This document shows positions 18,411 through 26,538 of a stretch of DNA of 64,000 bases, piece by piece; within the stretch, counting starts at the first letter, position 1, and the number at the start of each line of letters is the position of its first letter. The notes below the pieces were generated by a model. That model was not told the origin of the DNA. It did not search any database and worked only from the letters and a program-made list of their open reading frames with translations. The stretch comes from Mesorhizobium amorphae CCNWGS0123 (GTDB lineage Bacteria; Pseudomonadota; Alphaproteobacteria; Rhizobiales; Rhizobiaceae): assembly GCF_001686985.1 (NCBI RefSeq), contig NZ_CP015322.1, positions 1 through 64,000 on the forward strand. The letters run 5' to 3'. A program made the translations under genes and the position numbers.

Positions 18411-18989
18411 AGTGGAGATAGGTAGCCCCTCATGGATCAAGCGTTTTTCGACGGCTTGCGAGCATGGTGCCGTTTTTGGCGGTATCGGCTTCAGAGTATT
18501 ACCCGGCGGCATTCCCATCTCAAACAGGGATAGAGATTGGTCCCGGGGCCGAGCCTTGCGGCGCCGTCTTGAGCGTAATCGCCAGAACCATCGCCGTTGA
18601 GGTCTCGCCTACACCAGATCAGCAGTGGTCAGCGTGGCATCGTAGGGCGTGACCTGAACCAAGTCATTCGAAGTGGTCGGGCAACGATTGGAGGGTCTGC
18701 CTGCCGCAAGTGCAGAGATCAGGGTTGTCCCTCCGGATGCCAGGACATCCAAGCCGGACTCATTGAATTATTCATTTTCAAAAGGCAATGCAGATCGTCA
18801 AATGCTATCGTGCATCTGGAACGATTTGGCGGGTCATAACCTGTACGCCGTCACTTTGCGGGAGTATGGGGAGGATGCCGCGACACTTTAATAGGGCAAT
18901 GAGTTATCGTTTCGGCTACAAGCCCTGAGCACTAGACATTCTGCAAAAAATGGCCGTCATATTCCGACCGATAAGCAGGGGGGGCAGCT
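18411..18989. other. Non-coding stretch, nothing recognised
   Basis: About 580 bases between the AT-rich repeat and the XRE gene. Short open frames exist on the plus strand (for example 18597-18839) but lack ribosome sites and do not look like protein. An AGGGGGGGCAG ribosome site for the next gene lies at its right end. It may contain that gene's promoter; otherwise nothing is seen. Confidence 0.4.
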
Positions 18990-19442
18990 GTGCCGATATT
19001 TAAAAACAAGACAGAAGACAGCGATGGTTGGCTTTCGATCCTGCTCGCGCTGCGACTTCGCCAAATCGAGAATGAGTACCCGGACTATGCGAGTTTTGCC
19101 GACGCTACGGGGCTATCGCGCGGCACGCTCTACCAGTTGCGGACGGGGAAGGGGAACCCGACATTCGTCACGCTGGAGCGGCTGGCGCGGCACTTGAAGG
19201 TTCCGGTGTGGACGCTCATTGGTCGTACTGGCGACGACGACAGCGTGAAGCGGGACATCGAGACGTTTGGCTTCAGCTTTACCGAGATTGCGCGGCATAT
19301 AGAGGCCACGCGTGCTGTGAAGCGCTCGATGACGGAGTTCAGTGGTGTTCCTTCTTTGAAAGAGGCCGCCAGCCCCGCTGGGGCAACCTCCGAGAAGAAG
19401 CGGCTGCCTCCGGCCAAAAAGGGGCGCAGGGCAAACCAGTAG
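18990..19442 (+). CDS. XRE-family helix-turn-helix regulator
   Basis: 150 residues starting at GTG 18990 behind a strong Shine-Dalgarno (AGGGGGGGCAGCT). The N-terminal XRE/Cro domain (ILLALRLRQIENEYPDYASFADATGLSRGTLYQLRTGKGNPTFVTLERLARHLKVPVWTL region, about 16-75) contains a textbook helix-turn-helix. The C-terminus is basic (EKKRLPPAKKGRRANQ). It may control nearby T4SS accessory genes or bind the 18370-18410 repeat. Target unknown. Confidence 0.75.
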   Translation: MPIFKNKTEDSDGWLSILLALRLRQIENEYPDYASFADATGLSRGTLYQLRTGKGNPTFVTLERLARHLKVPVWTLIGRTGDDDSVKRDIETFGFSFTEIARHIEATRAVKRSMTEFSGVPSLKEAASPAGATSEKKRLPPAKKGRRANQ

Positions 19443-19586
19443 ATACAAGAAAAGTAGAAGCTGCTAAACAACCAGCGTAGATTAATTTGCTACGATTGGC
19501 AGAAAATCTATTCTATATTTATTTGACTCGCACCAAGAAATCCGCCAGCGTCGATGCAATGGCGTTATGTTGCTGAAGGGTTCACG

Positions 19587-19919
19587 ATGCGAGCGAATAT
19601 CTGGCAAGTCGCAGCGGACGATGCGCTTTATAAGGAAGCGGCCGCGTTCGTCGATTGCCACCCGAAACCATGGGTGGAAGAGGTTTCGGATTTTCTACGG
19701 CAGAAAGGCAAGCCCGAGACGATCACGTTGGTGATCGGACAGTTCATCGTGGCGGCTCTGTTCGAAGGACGACACGCGGATCTGCTGTACTGGTCGCTGG
19801 TTGCCGCCGAAGTGAACTGCGTTGGGATGGAGCAATGGCCTGATGATGTGCGCCAGGAGCTGGCGAGCCATCTGAAACGGGGATTTGGAAAGCTCTCGTC
19901 GCGAAATCTCTCCCATTGA
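19587..19919 (+). CDS. Hypothetical protein, 110 residues
   Basis: The frame starts at ATG 19587, seven bases after GAAGGG; an upstream ATG at 19554 lacks a ribosome site. The predicted product is soluble and helical (MRANIWQVAADDALYKEAAA to FGKLSSRNLSH) with Trp-rich segments and no known motif. It follows the XRE gene on the same strand by 145 bases. No function can be assigned. Confidence 0.5.
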   Translation: MRANIWQVAADDALYKEAAAFVDCHPKPWVEEVSDFLRQKGKPETITLVIGQFIVAALFEGRHADLLYWSLVAAEVNCVGMEQWPDDVRQELASHLKRGFGKLSSRNLSH

Positions 19920-19961
19920 AGGCGGCGGGCCGACGGCGTGGCCCTCAATGGCAAGGCGGGG

Positions 19962-20660
19962 TTACACCTGACCAGGGGCAACGTTGATGTCGCTGCCGGC
20001 GGGACCGGGAGCGGATGAAGCGAGTTTTGTGTCGCCACCATTGGGCGTCGGAAAGTCGCCTGGTCCCATTTGGCAGACCGCTTGCGCGCCGCATCCATGA
20101 GGAATGGATTGGCCAGCCGAATTGAGGGCGGCATAGCGGCGGTTTACGTCGTTCGTCCAGTTACGGCGCTGGCTTTCAGTGCTTCCGTTGTAACGATCGG
20201 CGAGGCAGCGAATACTTGACGTGCCGCCGCACGATTTGACGGCATCGCGAAGCGTCATTACGCCGCCTTCAATGTTCTCGGACAAGATGCCCCGATCCAT
20301 TCCGTAGGCCCGGCCGGTCGCCCCCGTAAGCTGCATCGGCCCAAGAACGCCACTGAAGGAGCCGGCACATGCTGACATCGCGCCTTCGTGAGCGGATACG
20401 GCAAGAGCGAGCTTGGGATCAACGCCATACTTGTTGGCGGCGTCTACAATCATATTGACGATGTTCGGGCTGCGCTCCATCATCTCTTGCGTGGACGGAT
20501 AGCTCGGCAGACCCGCTCCGTTCGTACAAAGGGAACGCAGGGTTGTTTTGTCATGGAGGTCGCAAGAATTTCCATCCTGATCGAAGGAATTCGCTTGCGC
20601 AACAGGCGCTTGTCCAACGACCAGGAGCGCGGAGAGGAGTATTGGGAAGGGACGCAGCAT
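19962..20660 (-). CDS. Second lytic transglycosylase-like exported protein
   Basis: 232 residues starting at ATG 20660, with a signal peptide (LLSALLVVGQAPVAQA). The body has the lysozyme-like SLT pattern: YGVDPKLALAVSAHEGAMSA with a candidate catalytic Glu, FSGVLGPMQLTGATGRAYGM, and SSIRCLADRYNGSTESQRRN. Several Cys residues suggest disulfides. It is a second peptidoglycan-cleaving enzyme beside VirB1. It may serve T4SS assembly under different conditions. Confidence 0.7.
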   Translation of the reverse strand: MLRPFPILLSALLVVGQAPVAQANSFDQDGNSCDLHDKTTLRSLCTNGAGLPSYPSTQEMMERSPNIVNMIVDAANKYGVDPKLALAVSAHEGAMSACAGSFSGVLGPMQLTGATGRAYGMDRGILSENIEGGVMTLRDAVKSCGGTSSIRCLADRYNGSTESQRRNWTNDVNRRYAALNSAGQSIPHGCGAQAVCQMGPGDFPTPNGGDTKLASSAPGPAGSDINVAPGQV

Positions 20661-20661
20661 C

Positions 20662-21018
20662 TTACTTCCCCGGGCAGAAATTATAGATGGCGCCATTGAT
20701 GGAGAGCGCGTCGCTGGATGGGCGCGTAATCTTCATCGGCGTGATGACCGGGGAGCTGCTGCCACGTTCGGTACATGAGGCTTGGAACGCATCGTCAGCA
20801 TGACGGGTGCCTGCTATCTTGCAGGTGCTCGCGCCGACGGTGATTGCGGCGCCGTCGAACTCCGCAAGTTCGAGAGCGCCTACGCCTTGGTCGAGATCGG
20901 CACATGTGTGCGTGGACACTACATATGATCCCTGCGGAGCCTTCAGCGGATCAAGCGCTTGCGCGATCGCCGGCGAGATCAAGACGGCTAGAGTCGCGAA
21001 GATTGTCGGGCTGGCCAT
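20662..21018 (-). CDS. Small exported Cys-containing protein, unknown
   Basis: 118 residues with ATG 21018 placed eight bases after AGGAG. The signal peptide MASPTIFATLAVLISPAIAQA precedes a mature part with four Cys (HTCADLD, STCKIAG, ASCTERG, NFCPGK), likely two disulfides. It ends one base before the transglycosylase start, so the two are in an operon. A periplasmic role is inferred; the family is not recognised. Confidence 0.6.
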   Translation of the reverse strand: MASPTIFATLAVLISPAIAQALDPLKAPQGSYVVSTHTCADLDQGVGALELAEFDGAAITVGASTCKIAGTRHADDAFQASCTERGSSSPVITPMKITRPSSDALSINGAIYNFCPGK

Positions 21019-21230
21019 GGCAGATCTCCTGAACATCATCCCGCCGTGACCGCCGGCGGGAGCCGCGGTCAATGCCGCGCATCGCGCGTTGTGAAAGAAG
21101 CCTTGATCCGCTGGCGATGGCCCGTGGCACGCTCGTGTACTGAATAAGGTCAGGTTTTCCATGTCGATCATGGTTGCGCTCCTTCCGAATATCGAGGTTG
21201 CCGGAAGCAAACCGGGCATCGCGGCTTCCC

Positions 21231-21821
21231 CTAGGGTTGCGGGATAGGGACCCGGAATTGGCATTCCGGGGCGATTTCACCTTGGAATACGACGCCGGCG
21301 CGAATGCTTTTGCCCTGAACGTCATATGCACCCATTGCACCATTCCGAGCGAGGTCAGGGCGGACGTTATTCGGTTGCGCGCCATATTCGATGAAACAGC
21401 CGGAGCCAGCGTCAGCGACCGTGGATCGGCCGTTCTGATAGATCGCCAAGCGCATGGGACACCGTTTCAGCGTGGCTTTGCCGACCGGATCGGTGCGGAT
21501 CGGCGAGCAGCCGGTGAGCGTGTGCAGGACCGAGAGGACGACGGTTTTGGTCGGGCTGCGAACGACGATGTGACTCTCGGAAGCTGGCGCATTGGCGACC
21601 GCAAAGCGCGTATCGCCTTTGGCCACATAGGCGTCGTTGTTTTTCTTCAGTCGGTCGGCCCATAGGGAGGCGTAGGGCACGGCTTCCGAATTAGGGAGCT
21701 CGAGATCGGCGTAGGCGACGGCGCGCCAGGCGTTGGCATCATGCGTGAGCGACTGAGCCGAAGCATGGGGCGCCAATGTAAGGGCAGCCGCAACTGCGAC
21801 AAATGTCAGGGGGCCATGCAT
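21231..21821 (-). CDS. Exported protein, unknown, T4SS accessory neighbourhood
   Basis: 196 residues with a clear signal peptide (VAVAAALTLAPHASAQS). The mature part contains ADLELPNSEAVPYASLWADR, ESHIVVRSPTKTVVLSVLHT and a late Cys pair (LTGCSPI, GSGCFIEYG). First gene of the minus-strand trio ending in the second transglycosylase. No enzymatic motif is seen; it may belong to a cell-envelope module acting with the T4SS. Confidence 0.6.
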   Translation of the reverse strand: MHGPLTFVAVAAALTLAPHASAQSLTHDANAWRAVAYADLELPNSEAVPYASLWADRLKKNNDAYVAKGDTRFAVANAPASESHIVVRSPTKTVVLSVLHTLTGCSPIRTDPVGKATLKRCPMRLAIYQNGRSTVADAGSGCFIEYGAQPNNVRPDLARNGAMGAYDVQGKSIRAGVVFQGEIAPECQFRVPIPQP

Positions 21822-21887
21822 TCCTTGTCTCGCTTTTATGCCCTATGATTAAATCAATGTCGTAATGATTGTCGAGCATGATTTTGG

Positions 21888-22958
21888 ATGGGACAAGAAG
21901 CCCGCCTCTCGAGGCTGGATGAATTGCGAGGCCTGGCGATCGGGCTGGTGGTGCTGTCGCATGTCGGGCCGGTCTTCGGAGAAGGCGGGCCGGTCGCTGC
22001 TCTGCTGTTTGCGCCGGCATGGAGCGTCGGGGTCGACCTGTTCTTTGTGATTTCCGGCCTGGTGGTGGAACGCTCATTGCGAAGCCTGCGCCTCGAGCGC
22101 GGAGCGCTCGAGGCGGCCTCCGCGTTCTATGTCAGGCGTGTCATGCGGATCGTGCCGCTGGCCTGGTGCGTCGGCGCCATTCTCTCGATCGGGTTGATCA
22201 TCCCGGGAAGCGGCGTTGAGCCTGCAGACGCGAAGGCGGCATTCGCTTTCATCTCGAATGCGCATTGGGCGCCCTGTTTCGGGGGCGCCACAGGATGCGG
22301 GAACGCCTTTGCGTTTGGGCCATTCTGGTCGGTCGCCACCGAGATGCAATTTTATCTACTGGCTCCGCTCCTGGTGTTCTTGCTACCGCGGCGGGCGCTC
22401 GTCGCGCTGGCCGGACTCGTTCTCGTGGTCGGGACGTTCACGCTGCGGCCCTGGGGCGGGACGCTTTGGACGTTCCGCATCGATGCAATCGCGGTCGGGC
22501 TGGCGATCGGAGCAACCATGGGCACAAGCGCATGGCCCCGTCTGGCGGAACACCTGCGGGTGATCGGCAACATGGAAGCGGCGTTCTGGATGTCGATCGC
22601 GGCCTTCATGTTGGCGATCTTGCCGCCGGCGACGCATGGCGTGGCGACTGCCGTGCTGGCGCTGATGTGCGGGTGGATCGTGACAAGGGCGACCTTGCGG
22701 GATGATTCTGTGAACTGGCCGGGGCGGATGCTGCGCCGCTTGGGAGGCATCTCCTATGCCCTCTATCTGATCCATCTGCCGGTGCTGGCGCTGTTCAACT
22801 GGTCGCTTGGCCAATTCCTGGAGGCTCCGGCGACGGCAACGCTCTCGATCGCGGTCGCGATCGGGCTGTCTCATGTGCTGACGGTGGCAATCGGAGATCC
22901 GTTCCGCCAGCTCGGCCGCCAATGGTCAAATCGAACAGTCCGGGAGGTGTCGCCGTGA
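21888..22958 (+). CDS. Acyltransferase family 3 membrane protein
   Basis: 356 residues of the OafA/NodX-type acyltransferase 3 family: the N-terminal signature RLDELRGLAIGLVVLSHVGP with the conserved Arg and His, about ten membrane helices, FFVISGLVVERS, and FYVRRVMRIVPLAWCV. Such enzymes O-acylate surface polysaccharides, peptidoglycan or Nod factors. Nothing fixes the substrate here. The stop overlaps a following GTG (GTGA), coupling it to a small protein. In a symbiotic locus a surface-glycan role is plausible but unproven. Confidence 0.8.
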   Translation: MGQEARLSRLDELRGLAIGLVVLSHVGPVFGEGGPVAALLFAPAWSVGVDLFFVISGLVVERSLRSLRLERGALEAASAFYVRRVMRIVPLAWCVGAILSIGLIIPGSGVEPADAKAAFAFISNAHWAPCFGGATGCGNAFAFGPFWSVATEMQFYLLAPLLVFLLPRRALVALAGLVLVVGTFTLRPWGGTLWTFRIDAIAVGLAIGATMGTSAWPRLAEHLRVIGNMEAAFWMSIAAFMLAILPPATHGVATAVLALMCGWIVTRATLRDDSVNWPGRMLRRLGGISYALYLIHLPVLALFNWSLGQFLEAPATATLSIAVAIGLSHVLTVAIGDPFRQLGRQWSNRTVREVSP

Positions 22959-23221
22959 CGGAAGAAAATCGTCAGTGGTCGCTTGGTGGTGAAGATGTCG
23001 ATCAAATTCCCCGAGGAGCGAGGGCGCTGGCGGAGCAGCTATTGACCGAAACCGACGGCGATGCCGTGGCAGCGCTCGTCGCGGCATGCTGCGTCATTGG
23101 AGCCATGCGCTCGGCGGTATCGAGGGGTATGGTGCGCAACGGATCGCCGTCAGGGGTTCATATCGCGCAAGTGCTGGACGTTTTCGTGCAAAGCGAGCCC
23201 CAGAAGAAGAGCAGAACCTAA
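22955..23221 (+). CDS. Small soluble protein coupled to the acyltransferase
   Basis: 88 residues from GTG 22955, overlapping the acyltransferase stop by three bases. Sequence VTEENRQWSLGGEDVDQIPR, then a helical Ala/Val-rich middle (DAVAALVAACCVIGAMRSAV) and a polar tail ending KKSRT. No known family is recognised. Tight coupling suggests a partner or regulator of the membrane enzyme. Confidence 0.5.
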   Translation: MTEENRQWSLGGEDVDQIPRGARALAEQLLTETDGDAVAALVAACCVIGAMRSAVSRGMVRNGSPSGVHIAQVLDVFVQSEPQKKSRT

Positions 23222-23558
23222 TCGATAGGACCGTGAGGTAGCTACGAGGTTGGGAGGCTGTGCAGCCTGCCGCTCGATCCCGAAATGCCGAATGCACGAC
23301 ACCCCCGCGAGTTGGGCGACCGTCAGCAATGCCGAGCACTGTCACTTATTTCGCCCTGGAAAGGGATAGAACGAAAGCCTTGCGAAAATAGTCCCTCGCC
23401 TGCTTGTACCTAAAAGAAAAAGTTGCGGAAATCACGATTTTTCGGCTGGAGGTGAGCGATGCGGCCTCCATGGCGACGCCGGCGCCTTGGGATTGGTTTG
23501 GCCGTCGGCTTCTGTGCGCATCTGGCCAGCCGACACGCGGCAGTGTGACGGCCGCTGC
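23222..23558. other. Intergenic stretch, nothing recognised
   Basis: About 340 bases between two convergent genes. No convincing frame, repeat or RNA is seen. Transcription terminators for both genes would be expected here, but no strong stem with a T-tract was found by eye. Confidence 0.4.
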
Positions 23559-24164
23559 TCAGTAGCGGTTGCCGAACCAGCCCTTGCTCTTTGGTGGCGA
23601 GGGCTCCTGATCAGCCCATGGGACGGACGTGTAGGACGGCCTCGGGTCTTGGACGCGCCAAGCCTTCTGCCAGTAGTAGAAATTGAGGGGTACTCGGGCG
23701 AGCACGCGACCATCGGCAGACAGGAGGTCGGAAGCGCATGCGACGACGGGGCCTTCGTAGTGTTGCACGCGACCGGTATAGCCATTGAGCGCTCCGGGCC
23801 GGCACGCAAAGACACGAACGCCTGCGGCGATCGTGTCCGGGGCTTCCGCAGGGACGGAGATCGTCTTGATGCCTTCCTTGGTAACGAGCGTGCGCACAGG
23901 CACGGAGCTCCAATGCGAGCGGCGCAAGGCGCTATTCGCCTGAGCTTCGGTCGGATAGCCGGTTCGCTGGGTAATGACCGGTGGGAAGCGGCCCAAATCG
24001 GGCGCATATTCTTGCCGGCTGCGACTGACCCGATCGGGCTTCCAATAGGAGTCCGTAACCGAAACGGGGCCGGCCCAATGTGAAGCATCCGGCACTCGCC
24101 CGGCGCAACCGGCGAGCAAGGCCGCGGATGCGACGAGGTGGAGGATGTGACGAAAAGAATGCAT
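23559..24164 (-). CDS. Predicted lipoprotein, unknown
   Basis: 201 residues starting at ATG 24164 (MHSFRHILHLVASAALLAGC), a lipoprotein signal with lipobox LLAGC and Ala at +2. The mature part contains LGRFPPVITQRTGYPTEAQA, AAGVRVFACRPGALNGYTGR, PLNFYYWQKAWRV and a short basic C-terminus KGWFGNRY. Probably outer-membrane anchored. No enzyme motif; role unknown. Confidence 0.62.
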   Translation of the reverse strand: MHSFRHILHLVASAALLAGCAGRVPDASHWAGPVSVTDSYWKPDRVSRSRQEYAPDLGRFPPVITQRTGYPTEAQANSALRRSHWSSVPVRTLVTKEGIKTISVPAEAPDTIAAGVRVFACRPGALNGYTGRVQHYEGPVVACASDLLSADGRVLARVPLNFYYWQKAWRVQDPRPSYTSVPWADQEPSPPKSKGWFGNRY

Positions 24165-24598
24165 CTCGGTCTCGGGGGTCATGGGTTTGCAGGTGAGGGT
24201 TTCCGGTGGAGCGAGCCATGCCATGGCGACAACGCCATAAGGCCACGTCTGCTTTCCCAGCGTCGCGGTCTGGCCCAGGTCGCAGCCGTCGACGCCGCCG
24301 TAGGTGCACGAAGCAAAAGTTGATTACTGGTTCCCATGAATCACTCCTCTTCGGATTCATTGAGTCAATAAACTATCTTGCAAATCGCTGTGCAAGTGTC
24401 TCTGACTCAGATGCAGCGAGGGGAGGTGTGTGATCGTATCCGCATTGGTGCCCGATGGGCTAGGTAGGGAGCCTCGGTGTCGAGTTGACGCTGGGCGGTC
24501 TGATTTTCTGGATTTCGGCAAGTCTGGACCATCGGGCAATCGGTAGCCTGAATGCGCGCTACGCCGCAGCCGTCGCAGCGGCATCCGACTGGACGAAC
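24165..24598. other. Intergenic stretch, nothing recognised
   Basis: About 430 bases upstream of the lipoprotein gene. Overlapping short open frames on both strands lack ribosome sites and family signals. The lipoprotein promoter should be here; none could be called with confidence. Confidence 0.35.
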
Positions 24599-24943
24599 TC
24601 AGCGGCTTCGGGGGTAGCCTTGCCTAGTGTCGCTGCGAGCCTCTCGAAGCCGCTCTTCGAGCGCTAAATAGCGAGCCGTAATCGCATTCAGCTTTGTGAA
24701 GAACTGCTTGCTCTGCGCAGGGTTGCCCGGCACAGGTGGAGGGGACAAAGCAAAAAGGGCATCCCTATCAGCGTCTAATTGTTCCAGCTCCGAACAGAAA
24801 CGGCAAACCTCGTGGTCGGTCGTTCCGGAACTCCGATGTGACGCACAGCGCGCGGTACGCACAGGGTTAGTCAGCCGATCCACATCGTTTGACGAAAATA
24901 CGATCGTATCCAAGGCGTTTCCTCCACGCCGGGTTGTGGCCAT
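24599..24943 (-). CDS. Hypothetical protein, divergent from the LuxR gene
   Basis: 114 residues. The C-terminal two thirds look coding: a CxxC pair (EVCRFCSELEQLDADRDALF), then a helical FFTKLNAITARYLALEERLR ending. The family is not recognised. The start at 24943 is 48 bases from the lux-type box, so the gene could be a target of the quorum-sensing regulator. Existence is moderately supported. Confidence 0.45.
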   Translation of the reverse strand: MATTRRGGNALDTIVFSSNDVDRLTNPVRTARCASHRSSGTTDHEVCRFCSELEQLDADRDALFALSPPPVPGNPAQSKQFFTKLNAITARYLALEERLREARSDTRQGYPRSR

Positions 24944-24990
24944 GCAACCTGGAATAAATGGGGTTGCAACCTAAGTATACTGGCGGTTTC

Positions 24991-25010
24991 GCCTGTCACT
25001 TTTGACAGGT
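24991..25010. promoter_or_regulatory. lux/tra-type box (quorum-sensing operator)
   Basis: GCCTGTCACTTTTGACAGGT contains a perfect 7-base inverted repeat (CCTGTCA - CTTT - TGACAGG) in the 20-base spacing of LuxR-family boxes (ACCTGT-N8-ACAGGT). It lies 93 bases before the LuxR start and 48 bases before the divergent hypothetical gene, so either or both could be regulated. Confidence 0.7.
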
Positions 25011-25103
25011 CGCGAGACGCTGGGATCGAGCGAGGAGCAACCTGGTTAGATGGGCGTACGAATGGCTGGAGAGGCACGTCGATATCAAGGAGGTAAGCTG
25101 GAT

Positions 25104-25841
25104 ATGGCGCAATTTGACTCAAAGTTTCACGACATGACGGAAGGTATTCGAGCAGTTGCCTCTCTTGCGGACGCAGCGGACCGTCTGAACACAATTGTCG
25201 AAAGTTACGGCCTTGAGACGGCGGCCTTTCTTACCGTCAGTCCGGTTTACGAGGAACCGAGCAAGCCATTCTATGTGACCACCTATTCGCCTGACTGGGT
25301 GAAACGCTATATCGAGAAGGATTTTTTCGACATCGATCCCGTGCTTCGCCATGGGCTACGTGCTGTGACATTGGTTGATTGGAAGGAGATCGACCTATCG
25401 GACAAGGCCGTGCGCACGTTCTTTGGTGAAGCGAGGGAACATGGTGTCGGGAAGCATGGCATCACGTTCCCGGTTAGGGGTGTCGACGGCGACCGCGGCA
25501 TTCTGAGCGTGACGAGCAACGAGAACGCTGCGGCGTGGCAGGCGTTTCTCAAATCCGAGGCCCGCGACTTCCAGTATCTCGCCGGCGAATTTCACAATGC
25601 TATCGGTCGAATCCAAGGAAGGCCACGCCATCAGACGGTCTGCTCCGATAGAGAGATCGAATGCCTGAAATGGTACGCGAGGGGAGAGAAGGTCAAACGG
25701 ACCGCAGAGATACTGTCGCTATCCCCTCGCACGGTGCGATTTCATCTCGATCTGGCACGGGCCAAGCTGGGTGCCAAAAGCTTGGCCCATGCGGTTGCGA
25801 TCGCTACCGAGCGCGGCCTTTTCTTTCAAAAACTGTTCTGA
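25104..25841 (+). CDS. LuxR/TraR-type acyl-homoserine-lactone-responsive regulator
   Basis: 245 residues starting at ATG 25104 after an AAGGAGGT-like site. The N-terminal autoinducer-binding domain keeps the invariant residues: SPDWVKRYIEKDFFDIDPVL carries the conserved Trp, Tyr, Asp and Pro, and VDWKEIDL carries the second Trp. The C-terminal LuxR helix-turn-helix is complete (CSDREIECLKWYARGEKVKR to GAKSLAHAVAIATERGL). It should bind an acyl-homoserine lactone and a lux box; such a box lies upstream. No luxI/traI is in the window, so it is a solo here or uses a signal made elsewhere. In rhizobial mobile islands TraR-like proteins control transfer. Confidence 0.88.
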   Translation: MAQFDSKFHDMTEGIRAVASLADAADRLNTIVESYGLETAAFLTVSPVYEEPSKPFYVTTYSPDWVKRYIEKDFFDIDPVLRHGLRAVTLVDWKEIDLSDKAVRTFFGEAREHGVGKHGITFPVRGVDGDRGILSVTSNENAAAWQAFLKSEARDFQYLAGEFHNAIGRIQGRPRHQTVCSDREIECLKWYARGEKVKRTAEILSLSPRTVRFHLDLARAKLGAKSLAHAVAIATERGLFFQKLF

Positions 25842-26003
25842 TCGGTAGCCAAGCGCTTCGCGGAAGCCGCCTGTGAACTCGTTGCGTTTCGTGAAGCTGG
25901 GAATGATAGAATGATTGGATCATGGGAAAGAACGGAGACGTCGCTCTGGACAACCTGATCCAGAAGGCACCGCGTGGGTAGAATGCTGGCCAAACCAAGT
26001 GTC

Positions 26004-26354
26004 CTATTCGCAAACCACACGGTACCGCTTGCCGGGCTCGCTGATGTTCTTGCAGACAAGCGGCTTGTGTGGCTCGGAAGAGGAGAGCGGAGGACTTGCG
26101 GCCGGCGATGCCCGTCTGTTTGATGTCTTGAGACTTGCCGTACGGCGCGGTTCGAGCCGTTCCGGCTCCGGTGGCGCAACCGGAAACACGCTGGTTTCGA
26201 TCTGTGGCTGCTGCAGGTGTGACGGCTCTTTGTCAAAGAATCGCCTCGTATCAAGCGCTCTCGGAATAATCACCGTACCATCATCGCTGCGCGCGCAGCC
26301 GCTACCCAACAGTAAAGCCAGCCCCAGGAGAAAAGGCAGTATCCGTCCAAACAT
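26004..26354 (-). CDS. Small predicted lipoprotein downstream of nopP
   Basis: 116 residues starting at ATG 26354: MFGRILPFLLGLALLLGSGC with a clear lipobox (LGSGC). The mature part is Pro/Arg/Ser-rich with a C-terminal pair of Cys (LVCKNISEPGKRYRVVCE). No family is recognised. It lies on the same strand as nopP but a strong stem-loop separates them, so it is probably its own unit. Confidence 0.58.
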   Translation of the reverse strand: MFGRILPFLLGLALLLGSGCARSDDGTVIIPRALDTRRFFDKEPSHLQQPQIETSVFPVAPPEPERLEPRRTASLKTSNRRASPAASPPLSSSEPHKPLVCKNISEPGKRYRVVCE

Positions 26355-26422
26355 AAGCTTAACCCTTGTCGGGCCTATACCCCGGCTTGCGGGTCGCCGA
26401 CAACCGGCGCAATGGACACGAA

Positions 26423-26451
26423 GAAAGGGCGGCATTGCTTGCCGCCCTTTC
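26423..26451 (-). terminator. Stem-loop terminator after nopP
   Basis: Perfect 12-base stem GAAAGGGCGGCA / TGCCGCCCTTTC with a 5-base loop. It lies 88 bases past the nopP stop, and in the minus orientation the stem ends in CCCTTTCTTC, a short T-rich run. Fits a rho-independent terminator of nopP. Confidence 0.65.
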
Positions 26452-26538
26452 GAAATTGTCGAGATGCGTGACGCAGGGGCGGATAGTTGTTTAGGGCGAG
26501 TGTGTCCAACAACAGGTCCATCGAAGCCAGCTGGTGCC

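Noticed and set aside
21121..21140. TGGCACG sequence as a possible sigma-54 (-24/-12) promoter
   Set aside because: The matching TTGC element is not at the required spacing; the few other TGGCAC hits inspected failed the same way.
24961..24972. Palindrome GGTTGCAACC as a regulatory site
   Set aside because: Short, self-complementary by simple chance in this context; the lux-type box 20 bases away is the better-supported signal.
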